From Gordius sp. MW1 (taxonomy: Eukaryota; Nematomorpha; Gordioida; Gordea; Gordiidae), in NCBI GenBank assembly GCA_964036665.1, contig OZ038526.1, positions 27,404,001 through 27,468,000 on the forward strand: 64,000 nucleotides of DNA, read 5' to 3'. The notes below the pieces were generated by a model. It worked only from the letters and a program-made list of their open reading frames with translations, made no database searches and was not told where the DNA came from. Position 1 is the first letter of the stretch; each line of letters opens with the position of its first letter. This document shows, piece after piece, positions 46,189-57,630 of this stretch. The translations under genes and the position numbers were made by a program.

Positions 46189-47180
46189 TTGTTATTAACA
46201 TTTCTAACACAAATATTTTGTTTACAATTTCGGTAGAAAAATCTAAACTTAAAATATTTAAAAAAATACAGGCCAGGGCCGGGCTCGGGTTTGTATGAAA
46301 GTAAGGCCGGGCCCCGGCCTATAATTTAATATTCTGATGGGCCCGAGCCTGATCCGGGCTTGTAAGTTTTTTATAATGAGTGGGCCGACTGACCCAACCA
46401 GGCCCGTTGCACGTCTCCAATTGGTTTAAATATAAGGCTAAGGTAAAAATTTGGTACAAATTAATATATAGATGGTAAATCAGAATACAGTCAAATTATA
46501 TATAGACAAGGTTCCACTATTGTACGCACTATTAGAACAAAGTTAGCAATTGTTACCATGGTTTCTACTATAGCGAGAGTAAAACAAAGTTTTATGTCAC
46601 ACTTTGGGAACTTATATAATCCAAAAGTCTCTATAAGATACAGGTTACTGGTCTCCTCCCGATTGTCTATTTGCCAAGGGCAAGAAACATCTAAATGGCC
46701 TGACTATTTTTCAGCGAAATTTAGGTATGTTATTCTTGTGATCTTCACTTGCGCAGATTTCTCACCTTCCAATTCCAACTGACCTAGTTACGACTTACGA
46801 GCTCGGAGCAGGTCAAAATCGATATATTCAGTAAGTTTAACTTTAATTATTTTCTCATAAAGCCATATCCACTCTCTTGGCATTTTAAAATGACCTTTAA
46901 AGCCACTAAATAAAATGGGCAAACGTTTGGAGCTAACATGATTTAATTGAAGGGTTTTGTTTGTCAGATAATAGGCTTATAAATTAAAAGTTTCTCAGGG
47001 GCCAATAAATTTTTAGTGTACATCTATCATTATCAATACTGTAGCTTAGTTATAATATATTAATGTTTAAATAAAAATTTCATTTGCATGGGTAAATATT
47101 CATTAGTTCAAAGCCTATTTATTAAGTTATATCACATAATACATTTAAGACTAGATATCAAATTAGATTATTAAAATAAA
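46189..47180. repeat. Second copy of the ~1-kb repeat of 2499-3465
   Basis: It is colinear in the same orientation with 2499-3465. It contains GGCCAGGGCCGGGCTCGGG and a hAT-like right end GTTGCACGTCTCCAAT at about 46420. It ends where the CTCGGGCCTTC block of the satellite complex begins. Confidence 0.85.
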
Positions 47181-47365
47181 ACTCGGGCCTTCAGCTCTCG
47201 TGGGAAGGGGGAGAAGGGAAGGGGAAGGGAAGGGGGGACGACTCATCTATACTCCGTATAAATGTATCATATTTGCTATGCAATTTATGGGCGAGAAAGG
47301 TGGGAAGGGGGGAGAATGCCTATAGGTGGTATTAAATGCCTAATGATTAATTAATTATTTATACA
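47180..47365 (+). repeat. Satellite complex, copy 2: CTCGGGCCTTC block
   Basis: Nearly identical to 42006-42200: CTCGGGCCTTCAGCTCTCG, a purine tract, ACTCATCTATACTCCG, and the end TTAAATGCCTAATGATTAAT. It is followed by a tRNA-like unit instead of the tandem GGCCAATGGTC array. Confidence 0.8.
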
Positions 47366-47387
47366 AATTTTCCATTTAATTAAAAAA

Positions 47388-47500
47388 ATTGCCCTCTCCG
47401 GGGTTCGAACCCACATCAGTAGAGGCAGCCTTTGTAGGGGCACAGGGAACCATATAAGTAGAGGTATAGGCCTTTGTAGGGGAGGGAATTGAGTAATTAT
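47388..47500 (-). repeat. tRNA-like box-B repeat
   Basis: On the minus strand it carries GGGTTCGAACCCCGG (pol III box B / T-arm like) next to GAGAGGGC, with an internal CTACAAAGGC...GCCTCTACTGATG segment. It is one of four such units, the others being at 49912, 50903 and 51179. Confidence 0.6.
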
Positions 47501-49910
47501 CTCTGTTAACCAATTGAATTATTCATTACTAATCTTTTTTAGGGGAAAAGGTCATACTTTGGTTTTTTTAACTAATGGATGTCAAAGGTTGTTAATATGA
47601 GAAAAGCGAAAATACCCTAAAGAGGAAATTATAAGAAAATGAAATATAAAACGATATTCTTGATAAGTGAAAGTGAGCAAAAGCTATTAATTTTAAGCAT
47701 TGCTGAAAAAGAACACCTATTTAGAACCACAAATTTGGACAGAGTCTTAAATATCCACTCTTGATTCCTTCGTTAATAAATAAATCAACGGTTTTCCATA
47801 AAAAAACGAAATATAAAACTTTCAAATTTGTTCTTGCAAAATCCAACGCTAACCTTATTTGTTTAGAGAAATTATAAGCTATTCGTAATTGAACATGCAT
47901 GGTTCTTTCATATAAATGAGATATTTTTTAACGTGTAAAAATTAAATTACACATTGATAATAAATTCCAGCCTCCCCCCTGCGTAGCCAGGGCATAGGGG
48001 GAGGCATAAAGTGGCAGCTGCCCCCCCCCCTAAATTTAAAAAAACATTAATATTTAAAAAAATTATGACTAAAATTTCAAAACATCAATTCGCCCCTCCC
48101 TAAATCATTACTGCCCCCCCCCCTAAATTTAAATCTTGACTACACCCATGAGTAAAACTATCGAAGTTATAAGAAATTGATTTGATTTACAACGAATGAG
48201 GTGGCAAAAAACAAAAATCAATATAGAATTAAAACAATCTCGCACCAACTAAGGGGCATTTATAACAACTGGGGAAGTTGCGTGTTAATAAATGGTGATG
48301 AAAAGTTTGTGGGAGTTGAAAATAAGCTTATTTCTAAAAAAAATTAATAAGCACACATTTAATTTAAAAATGTCAGATAAAATACTGAAGAGCTTAAGGA
48401 CAGTATTAACCTGTGTGCCTTAATCGTAATAATTTTATCACCTTCTTCAAACTGAGTGGGTATAATGGCAATTATAATGATTTTAAATTACCAAAAAATT
48501 AACATCCTTCATTCTACCATTTTCAAATGCTTTGTGGCGTCTTTCATCCCAACTTTTCCCATCAAAATCACTATTGTTTGTATTTTCACCCAATTATTCT
48601 TTGAAGCATTATATTTTTTTTAATTAAATACAAATCGAGTTACATAGAAACAAAGAGAACAAGATAACTAATATATCTAATAATTTCTATAATTAATAAA
48701 GTTAAAATTTAAAATAAGAATGGGAATTTTAAATAAGTAATGACACTAATTTTTAAACAAAAATTAACTCATCTGATATTTAATTTGTGCGTAGCAATTT
48801 CTAGAAGAAACTCATCCGAAATAAATTAATAAAATATGATTTTTCAAAGAAACACCCCTCCTGCAATAGTTAAAAATACATTAATCACAATTTATTTTAA
48901 GATAATTTTGTATCATTTTTTTCAATGACTTAAAATTTTTTTAAAGAAAAACGTAATTTAAAAAAAATAACAAATTAACATGTATATTTAACAATATTTA
49001 ACACAAATATAAATTAAAACCGCTCTGTTCTTTCATTAATTAATTAAAATTACCTATTATCAAAGTAATGTGTAAACTGAAGCAATTGTTTATTTGATTT
49101 AAAGTTTAAAGTCTAGGGGAAAAGACACGCAAGGGTAAAAACAATATTATTTTGTAAAAAGAGTTACTTACTTAACTTCTTAAGAATTGCGCGAAAAATT
49201 TGAGAATTTCTAAAACAGCCAACAATTTTAATCATTTTAAATTCACGGAAATTATAAAATTAAGAAAAAATAGTGAGCATATTCCTAAGGAGAGGGTATA
49301 ATTTAAATTATGACATTAGGGGTTATAAAAATTGTAAAACTAATCGTGCTTGTTGTTTTACGACGTATATCTAGGATGAGACAGCAACACAGTGATCGGT
49401 AGAAATAGATGGATGGAAGGAAAGTGCTTATATAGCTTCTTATTCTTAAAAATTAATTTTATATTTCTTTATTTTTATCACATAATAATTATTAAGGCGG
49501 GATGAACTTAAAAGAATTTGACAAGATAATTTTCTTGTTGGTTTTAAGGGTGGCCCAAAGGGTGACCCATGCCATATTTCAAAAAATTATTAAAGTTAAT
49601 AGGTATAGTGTTAAAATATGAATTTTTCAAAAACTTACCAAAAATATCTTATATTATTGCTTAGACTTGAGTTTAGGTGATATATTTTCTTTCTTTAGAG
49701 TTTAGACTATGGTTATATTCAGCCGGTAAAATTAAAGATAAAATAAAATTTTTTTTAGCCGCGAATCAAGCTTCCCACTAATCATAGGGCCAATTAAATT
49801 GCTTGTTATAATAATTAATACTTAAGCATTTTGAAATTTTAGCCTTTACTTGTAACAAAACAATATATTAATTTTGTATGCATTTAGTTAGTAACCATCT
49901 AAAAATATGA
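47500..49910. other. AT-rich DNA with a G-run MITE relic
   Basis: At about 47983-48150 a G-run MITE is recognised from GCGTAGCCAGGGCAT and GACTACACCCATG; its ends are degenerate. The rest is AT-rich without open frames worth reporting. Confidence 0.55.
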
Positions 49911-49911
49911 T

Positions 49912-51340
49912 TTGCCCTCGTCGGGATTCGAACCCACATCAGTAGAGGCATAGGCTTTTGTAGGGGGGGGGCACAGGGTCCCATATCAGTAGAGGCATAG
50001 GCCTTTCAAGAAGAGGGCATAGGGTAATTATCAATGTTAACTTAATATACCAATTCAAAAACGAAAAAAAAAATTGCATAGCAATTAAAAATTTCGATTC
50101 ACAATTTGTTCCTTAATATAATAAAATAATTAATTAAAGGATGGATAATTATTAAAAATATGCTTCTATGATCGACCACGTGATAATAATAATTGCCCTC
50201 CTGTTTTTCGATTACAATTAAAATGGTAAAAAATTATCGTTAAGTTACATCAAAGACTTTAAAGCAGTTATAAAAAGTTTATATATACATGTAATTTTTT
50301 TGATTAAAATTTTGACAAAATGCGAATTTTAATTTTTCTAAACAAAATTAATTGCTTTTTTTGAATTTAATTTTGCCTTATGGAAAAATATACATATGAT
50401 TTAAATTTTGATTTAATATCATTATTATTTTAAAAAATAATTAGAAAGATACTTTAAAACAATTTGGCCAATGGTCATTTTTTTCATTGGTCAGTAGCCA
50501 GGACACGGTCAAAAAGGATATAAATACATGACGATTAAAAAACGGAAAAAAAATTTTAAATCACAATTTGGCCAATGGTCATTTTTTTCCATTGGTCAGT
50601 AACAATAGACGGTCTATAAATACATACGAGTCAAAAAAAAAATTGTTGATTCACACTTTGGCCAATGGTGATTTTTTCCATTGGTCAGCAGCCAACGGAT
50701 GGCCAAAAAGTCACATTATCAATGGTATTAACAAAAACAATATATTAATTTGAAAAAAAAACGAAAAAAAATTTCGAATCACAATTTGGCCAATGGTCAT
50801 TTTTTCATTGGTCAGTAGCCAGCGGACGACCAAAAAGCCATATTATCAAAGGTATTAAAAAGAACAATATATTAATTTAGTTTAAAAAATAAATAAAAAT
50901 TTTGCCCTCTCCGGGATTCGAACCCGCATCAGTAGAGGCATAAGCCTTTGTAGGGGCACAGGGACCCGTATCAGTATAGGCATAGGCCCTTGTAGGAGAG
51001 GCCATGGGGTAATTATCAATGTTAACCAATTCAAAAACGAAAAAAAAATTTCGATTCACATTTTGGCCAATATTTATTTTTTTCATTGGTCAGTAGCCAG
51101 CGGACGACCAAAAAGCCATATTATCAATGGTATTAACAAGAACAATATATTAATTTAATTTAAAAAATAAATAAAAATTTTGCCCTCTCCGGGATTCGAA
51201 CCCACATTAGTAAAGGCATAGGGTTTGGTAAGGGGCACAGGGACCCATAACAGTAAAGGCATAGGCTTTGGTAAGGGGCACAGGGACCCATATCAGTAGA
51301 GGCGTAGGCCCTTGTAGGAAAGGGCATAGGGTAATTATCA
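49912..51340 (+). repeat. Satellite complex, copy 2: GGCCAATGGTC units with tRNA-like insertions
   Basis: GGCCAATGGTCA...CCATTGGTCAG units begin at about 50463, 50570, 50660, 50788 and 51063. They alternate with minus-strand tRNA-like units at 49912-50030, 50903-51015 and 51179-51340. Each tRNA-like unit has GGGTTCGAATCCCGG next to GAGAGGGC. The inner segment CTACAAaGGCYTATGCC is repeated two times in most units and three times in the last. In the 50.9-kb unit GCCCTCTC at the far side pairs with GAGAGGGC. Confidence 0.75.
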
Positions 51341-51637
51341 ATGTTAACCTATTCAAAGACGAAAAAATACCATAAATTGCATAGCAATTAAAAATTTCGA
51401 TTTATTTGGCCAATGGTCATTTTTTTTATTGGTCAGTAGCCAGCGGACGGTCAAAAATTTATATTATCAATGGTATTAACAAGAACAATATATTAATTTA
51501 ATTTAAAAAAATTAAAAAAAAATTCGTCCTCTCCCTGGCTTGAACCCGACACCTCCAGGTCACAAAGCTGGCGCCAATAACTTGGTGGACGACGGACGGA
51601 TAACCAAAAACGAGCCCATAAATTGCATAGCATTTTA
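51341..51637 (+). repeat. Satellite complex, copy 2: right end with tRNA-Thr-like sequence
   Basis: A last GGCCAATGGTC unit is at about 51408. On the minus strand at 51526-51600, CCAGCTTTGTGACCTGG and GGGTTCAAGCC resemble an anticodon arm (TGT, Thr-type) and a T-arm. The T-stem pairing is poor, so this is not a functional tRNA. The GACGACGGACGG and CGAGCCCATAAATTGCATAG end matches 43790-43830. The Gypsy element begins directly after it. Confidence 0.6.
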
Positions 51638-51639
51638 AA

Positions 51640-53553
51640 CAAGGGGATTATAATCAACGACAATAAAGCCGAACTGGTCAAGCAGTGGAAAAATTTAACT
51701 TACAAAAATGAAATAAAATCGTTCCTTGGGTTAACAGCATATTTTTCAAAGTTTATTATGGACTACGCTAAAATCGTGCATCCAATTCAGGAACTCATAA
51801 AAAAAACGTGTTGTACCATTGGGGTGGAGAACAACAAGGCGCATTTGAAGCCATCAAGTCCGCGCTGACTAAAGCCCCCTTACTGGCATACTTTAATGGA
51901 GATTGGGAGACTGGCCTGGTCGTAGACGCCTGTGGTAAAGGGTTAGGGGCCATCTTACAGCAACGAGCACCAGGGGATAATTGGAGAGTGGTGGCCTATG
52001 CTTCAAGAGCATTAAACGATAGCGAAAGCCGGTATTCGACGATCGAACGAGAGGCCCTTGCAGTGATTTATGGTCTAAAAAAGTTCAATGAATATATACA
52101 AGGACGAAGCGTTACTATCATGACGGATCATAGACCCCTAGTTTATATTTTTGATCAGCAAAAGGGGCAAGGAACAATGGTCACCACGTCTAACTAGGTG
52201 GACGCTCATGGTATCAGGCTACACGACCAAATTTTACAACAATGGATCCGAAAACGCGGCAGATTTCTTGTCCTGAAAACCGAACGAAAACGCGTATCAG
52301 GTTAGCGAGGAAGTGCCAGAAGACTCGACAAATCCATTTATATCATTGGACGTAGAAAGACAACACACCTTGGATGATCCCGGGCTACGTCAGTTAAAAG
52401 AGTGGATGAGAGGTAGACAAAACACAATGGTCACGGATGGTCTAAAACGCTCCTACAAAAAACACCTGCCAAAGTTACACGAAGTCAAAAACACAATATT
52501 TTACAAAGGACGACGAATATTAATTCCGGCTAAGTTACGAGGAGCGGTACTCCAAAGATTACATAGGGGCCACGTGGGTATCAAGCGAATGCAAGAAGTG
52601 GCGGGGCAGTATATATGGTGGCCTACTCTTGACGATGACTTATTGAGCGTAGCGAAAGGGTGCGGGAATTGCGATTACACTGCCGCGGCGGCAAAGAAGG
52701 CACCGTTGATAGAGTGTCAACCTAGCCATAAACCGTGGGTTCAAGTACATATCAATATCATGGGTGCCCTCAGGATAAGTCATACCTGGTGATGGTGGAC
52801 AATAGCTCGAAATGGGTAGAAGTGTTCAAATTAGAAGACACCACAGCGACCACCATTATAAAAAAACTTGCCGAAACGTTTGCTAGATATGGAATGGTTA
52901 ATATCAGATAACGGCCCAATTAAAAGGACAGGAATTACAGAAATTTTGCAAGATGAGAGGGATTAATTAGCGATGGACAGCTCCTTACCATCTTGCGTCT
53001 AACGGTCTGGCAGGAAGATATGTACGATTAATTAAAGAAGCCATTATTAGAAACGAGTCGGAAGTTGGGCTAAGTAGATTTTTGGAAAACTACAGATCGA
53101 AAAAACACCCCACAATCAATAAAAGCCCAGCAGAGGTGATGCTAAAAAGGCGTATGCGAACCGAATGGCAGGTATTGAGGGAAACCGTACCACAACAATG
53201 GTTAGAGACCGGGAACCCGCGGATGTTCAACGTAGGAGACTTGGTTTGGGTACGTAGTTTTTAGGACCAAGCAAATGGGTAGAAGGCACGATAAAAGCCA
53301 AGCACGGTAGACGGTCCTACGATGTATGGACACAGGAAAGAAAACACCACCGACACGTGGATCAAGTAAGGAAACGGAAAATCCTGGATTGGACCACACT
53401 GGGACAAGAAAACGGGTGGCCGCAAAGGATATCATCAGAAAGGGAAGCGGGAACAAGTGCTTCAAGGGAACAAAGGCAAAACCGGGGAACAAATGCTACG
53501 AGGGAACGAAATCAAAACCAGTCAGGAACGCCCAGCGAAGAACCTAGAAGGGA
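51640..53553 (+). pseudogene. Gypsy pol: RT end, RNase H, integrase
   Basis: The RT end is at 51640-51830 (SFLGLTAYFSKFI). RNase H is at 51808-52197, with acidic residues in VVDACGKG, STIEREAL and IMTDHRPL. The integrase zinc finger is intact in 52313-52792: LHRGHVGI...CGNC is an HX3H...CX2C arrangement. In the core, HINIMG has Asn for the first Asp. ISDNGP keeps the second Asp. SNGLAGRY has lost the catalytic Glu. The C-terminal module has FNVGDLVWVRSF near 53226. Frameshifts lie near 52195, 52790 and 52900. Loss of two catalytic residues shows it is dead. Confidence 0.9.
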
Positions 53554-54226
53554 ACTGTGGTAGTTGGTGCCCATTCAAATGAGTTTAGTTATTTTTATAG
53601 CTGTTAGATAACTTAACGTTCACGCGCCTACGCTAATGTAAGCGTGTGAATAAAAGGGTAATGTATTTTGTATGTAAATAGACGCGCACTAATTTGATGC
53701 AGACGTCGAACGGTCGGCATCCCTCAGGGCTCATGCAAATTGAGAAGTGCATCGACAAGATTTAAATAGCGAGAATTTGACCATGATATGATCAGTTAGT
53801 TAATTTTCTGATCAGTTATTTAATTTGTTTAGTCCTGCAGGAGAAGATATTTATTTTTCGTTCAGGACACGTTAGTCCTGCGGGGGGAGATGTTTATTCC
53901 TCATTTTAGACACGTGGGTCCAGCGGCAATTATCTAACAAGAGTCAGACGTTTCTTAAAGCGAGAGCTTCCTTTCGCCGTAGACGGAATCGTATTCTTCT
54001 CTTCCTCTCTGCTATTATCTGCGATTGTCCACGAAGAAACAAACGGCCCTAACTCAGTACCTTATTTATTAACCGTTGACGTCCCTCATTCTAACCGATT
54101 GGTTACGCCAACACTGCTTCTCCACGGCCATCGTCCATTCCATACTTTTATATATATCGAGAAACTTATCTGATTTATTATTGACTTATTAAAATAAAGG
54201 ATTCAAAACGAGAAGTTGCGTTTATA
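53553..54226 (+). repeat. LTR-like insertion between duplicated 36-bp Gypsy tails
   Basis: It begins AGAAGGGAAC|TGTGGTAGTTGG, like a polypurine tract followed by an LTR start, and includes AAATAAAGG near 54194. Part of it (GCTCATGCAAATTGAGAAG, then TTTAAATAGCG) resembles the U3 and TATA zone of the foldback LTR at 5600-5650. On both sides lies CCAGTCAGGAACGCCCAG from the Gypsy tail (53518 and 54245). That may reflect recombination between two related elements rather than simple insertion. Confidence 0.55.
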
Positions 54227-54340
54227 AAAAGAACAAATTCAAAACCAGTCAGGAACGCCCAGAGAAGAACCTAGATACCCGCAACGTAGTCGGAAACCGC
54301 CAGCATTCCTTAAGGATTTTGTCTGTAAAAAGGGGGAAAC

Positions 54341-54513
54341 TGTAGAGAGGTAATTGGAGTGCGAAGCGCCTCAGGGAATATGTTATTTACCGATGTGTGT
54401 CAACCAAATTATCGTTATAACTTATATATGCGTTTGATATACACGTTTTAGTCACTTTTCTATTATTGTATCGCTTCGAAACTTGTAGTAAATAAAGGTT
54501 CCCAGTCATAACA
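54341..54513 (+). repeat. 3' LTR of the second Gypsy copy (173 bp)
   Basis: It follows AAAAAGGGGGAAAC (polypurine tract). It starts TGTAGAGAGG and ends CAGTCATAACA. TTATATATGCG lies near 54421 and AATAAAGG near 54491. Confidence 0.85.
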
Positions 54514-55135
54514 GTTTTCAACAAAAGATCCCTAAATATAAATAAATTCTTCTAACCCAAATTGCTTATAAGATTTCTCTTAAGACCCAATTGAATAAAG
54601 ATATAAGGAGTTGGAAAATTTGGTTCCTTTCTAAATTATTTTCATTAACTATTTAATATTTTATTGCAACATCGGGATAGACTATTGTATCTAGACGCCT
54701 ACTACTCTAAAAAATTAAATAGTAAACAAAGTTTTGTATAAGTTGGCAACTTTAGAATGTATTATTTACGAATAGACTCCTACTAGTTCTTTTATTAAAA
54801 TGACTGTAATTAGTTACTTTAATTACACGGAAAATGTTACTGTATTTGGTTAGTTGGTTCTTAACCTTTTTATACACGCGGCCCCCCAAATATTTTATAA
54901 TTTGTTTGCGGCCCCCCATTTTTTCCTAATAATTTATATTTGTTATAATATCTATAATATATGGATTTTCTATTATTTTTTCATTTTATTATTTAATAAA
55001 CATAAAACACAACTATGTTATTTCATTATCTATTTAAAATTTAAATAGATAATGAAATAATAATAACATAAAAACTTCATAATTAAACATAAAAAATTCT
55101 TTTTTAATAAAAAATATATGCATTCGGAAATATAT

Positions 55136-55321
55136 TTAATGAGATTTCTGCTGCTGAACATCATCAACCAATTTGTTAATTCTTGGTTCAATTGATTGTA
55201 ATGCTATCCTCATGCAGGAATCTAGTCGCAATCGATTGCGTTTTTTAGTTTTTATATTCACCATAGTTGAGAAGCCTTTTTTATACAAATATTTACTAGC
55301 GAAAAGCAGCAAATTTTGCAT
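55136..55321 (-). pseudogene. hAT transposase C-terminus (ZBED5/SCAND3-like)
   Basis: The text YLYKKGFSTMVNIKTKKRN, followed by SCMRIALQSIEPRINKLV and a QQKSH end, matches the last segment of ZBED5-type hAT proteins, where KxGFSxLxxIKTKxRNRL is usual. Upstream domains are deleted. The 101-codon plus-strand frame at 55173-55478 is its antisense shadow. Confidence 0.85.
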
Positions 55322-55492
55322 TGCTGCTGAAAATAATGGAGGATCTTATGCACGAATTTGTATCCAAAACTGCTGCAAACTTGTTTTAAATATAGATTTT
55401 AAATTACAATCATTTATTAATTCTAATAATAAAAAAATTATTTTCATTATAAATAATAAGTTTCACAGCTTTTTTTAATACCAGCAGGGTGT

Positions 55493-55588
55493 GAGTGGTT
55501 ATAGCGAACGTCTTGTAAATGTAAACAAAGAGAAGGCAACGAGTTCGAATTCCCTAAAGAGAAGGCAACGAGTTCGAATCCCCTGGTG
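55493..55588 (+). repeat. tRNA-Thr-like (SINE-head-like) unit
   Basis: GTGAGTGGTTATAGCG fits a box A, CGTCTTGTAAATG fits a Thr (TGT) anticodon arm, and GAGTTCGAATTCCCT fits a box B. The AGAGAAGGCAACGAGTTCGAA segment is directly duplicated. Stem pairing is incomplete, so a functional tRNA is unlikely. It lies inside the hAT derivative. Confidence 0.6.
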
Positions 55589-56274
55589 AGTATTTTTTCT
55601 AAAGCTTTTTTGAATATTTTTATTTTATTCTGAAAAAATTTGGCGGCCTCCCGGCAAATTTCTCGCGGCCCCCTAGGGGGTCGCGACCCCCAGGTTAAGA
55701 ATCACTGGGTTAGAATATGATTAATTGTTCAATAAAGTTACTTACTTTTTATAAATATAAAAATCCTTAATTAATATGAATATGATTGTTACTTGAGTTT
55801 GTCTTTATTGCCTTGAAATTCAATTTCCATCGAAGATTAATTGTGAAAATTGTAAATCTTTTTCTACTAGATAATAAATCCTTATTTTATATATTATCGT
55901 TTTTAGAGTAGATTTGTATTTCATTTTTGTATATAGCACGCATAGACATAGACTGCTCATCTCTTGTATAATCACGCATCAAAAGTGTCACAAAAACGAC
56001 CGCCATTTTGATAAGTGATAAAGTTTGTATAGCGATGGACTGTATTGGTCAATAATTATGAATCTTATAACATAAAACAACCCATTTTAATCATTATAGC
56101 GATTTTAAAAATTCATCTAACCATATTAATAAGGAGAACAATGATTGTCGCCATTTATTTAACAGACATTTACTTGCGCGCCTAGCTATAAAATTAATAA
56201 ACTAAATACAGATGAGATAAAAAAATATCAATAATAATATTATTGTTGGGCACCTTCATGTAGCGCAAAACGAT

Positions 56275-56700
56275 TTACCTTCTTTTTATAATAGGTCGCA
56301 GAAAACGTTTAACATTTTCGTCAAAAATAGCATATATATAAAAATTTAAGGCTAGGAAAAGTGCACCGATTAAATTTGATATCGACATTATCAGGGTCAA
56401 TCTAATGGGAAGGTAATGGGTTCTCTCTACTAGCTGTTGTCTAAATATTATAACGATAATGTTGTTGGGTATATTGAAGATACAATAACAAACGAAATGT
56501 ATAATTGTAGATAGATATTTAACTGGGGAGACGTAAGAATTTCTTGCTGATGCTGTATCCGATCTTCTCTTATTATTAGAAGGTCCGGAAATACCGTTTA
56601 AGTAAACCGGCAGCTTTAAAGTTGACGGATTCAAAGTCATATTTGAGAACCATTGATTAAAACGCGTGGCTGACTCATCCTTGAATCCTCTATTGGAATC
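56275..56700 (-). CDS. 7TM receptor exon 2 (TM6-TM7), duplicon B
   Basis: Paralogue of 31678-32097. It starts after a TTTTTATCATAG acceptor in phase 0 (DSNRGFKDESATRFNQ) and is open to the stop at 56275. TM6 contains IIHFVCYCIFNIPN, with one extra residue compared with copy A. TM7 ends NFYIYAIFDENVKRFL and is followed by KRR. Changes against copy A are mostly single substitutions and leave the frame open, which suggests recent or continuing constraint. Its exon 1, if present, would lie above 64000, outside the window. Confidence 0.78.
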   Translation of the reverse strand, partial: DSNRGFKDESATRFNQWFSNMTLNPSTLKLPVYLNGISGPSNNKRRSDTASARNSYVSPVKYLSTIIHFVCYCIFNIPNNIIVIIFRQQLVERTHYLPIRLTLIMSISNLIGALFLALNFYIYAIFDENVKRFLRPIIKRR

Positions 56701-57630
56701 CTATGATAAAAAAAGAAATTTAACTAATCTAGCAAAGTAGTTACCAAACAATTACCACGAAATATATCTCCTATCTATAGGACATTATGTTTGTGTGAAA
56801 TATGCTCACATTTTTTTTGCTTAAATTAACATAAGCTATTCTAAATAATAGTATGTAAGTGACTCGTTCATATAAAGTTCACATAAATGAGTTATGAATC
56901 TGAAATCCTTAGGGTTGATTTGGTGAGAAAGCCTTTATGTAAACACAAAGTCAACTCTAGATAATTTTATAGTTTAAATTAAGCACGTTTTCTAATATTT
57001 CATTAATAAAGCCTGCATGGGTGGAAAACAGTTCAAAAATATAAGGTTCTATTTTTAAAAGGACATTTTAATAAGTTTAAATATAGCATGCCTTTTTTTC
57101 TGAGTTCAATTAAGTAATCATGTTTATTAGAACCTCAACACTCATCATTCTATATTTAGAGCATGAGACTATTTTTTATCTCAATTTTTTTTGCTATATT
57201 TAGCAGGTGGCATGAATTAAATTTGGGATTTTTTGTTTTGTTTTTGGTGCAATTCGTGCTTGTTTAAATATTCGTAATTGCTTATTTAAATTAAGTTGCC
57301 ATCTTTTATCATAATCGAAAAATTCCAAAGACATAAGATTTCATAACACGCAATAACACGTTACTGTCTTGATCAAATAGAAGATGACATGTATCCAACC
57401 TAAACTTTAATTCCTACCATTTTGTAACTCATATGCTACTGTTCATTTAGTAATTTGTTTTTGTTTTTTTTCTGCTAGGCATGATTGTGGCATGTTTAAA
57501 TAATTTTTTAACTCCCAAATTCATAATAGTTTTGAAGATAATCCAGAGGGCTTTAATCTTTACAAAGAAAACATTTTTTATTTACAATTGATTATACAAA
57601 TTTTTTTAAATATATTTAAATATAGCTTAA

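Larger units (their letters stand above)
51638..54513 (+). mobile_element. Ty3/Gypsy retrotransposon, second copy, 5'-truncated
   Basis: Same family as 4133-7319: RT end, RNase H, integrase, polypurine tract and 3' LTR. It starts inside RT next to the satellite complex. It lacks the foldback found in copy 1, so it shows the uninterrupted integrase around 52765. A foreign LTR-like block (about 53553-54226) separates the integrase tail from the final tail and LTR. It is less decayed than copy 1. Confidence 0.92.
54855..55707. mobile_element. hAT (Charlie/ZBED5-like) deletion derivative in duplicon B
   Basis: The ends GGTTCTTAACC and GGTTAAGAATCACTG are inverted. Next to the right end are GGGGGTCGCGACCCCC and GCGGCCCCC, and the left end has GCGGCCCCCC. 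GGTTAG flanks both sides, and duplicon A lacks the block. It contains a transposase C-terminus and a tRNA-like unit. Confidence 0.85.

Noticed and set aside
51526..51600. Functional tRNA-Thr gene
   Set aside because: The T-stem and acceptor pairing fail; only the anticodon arm and box regions resemble a tRNA.
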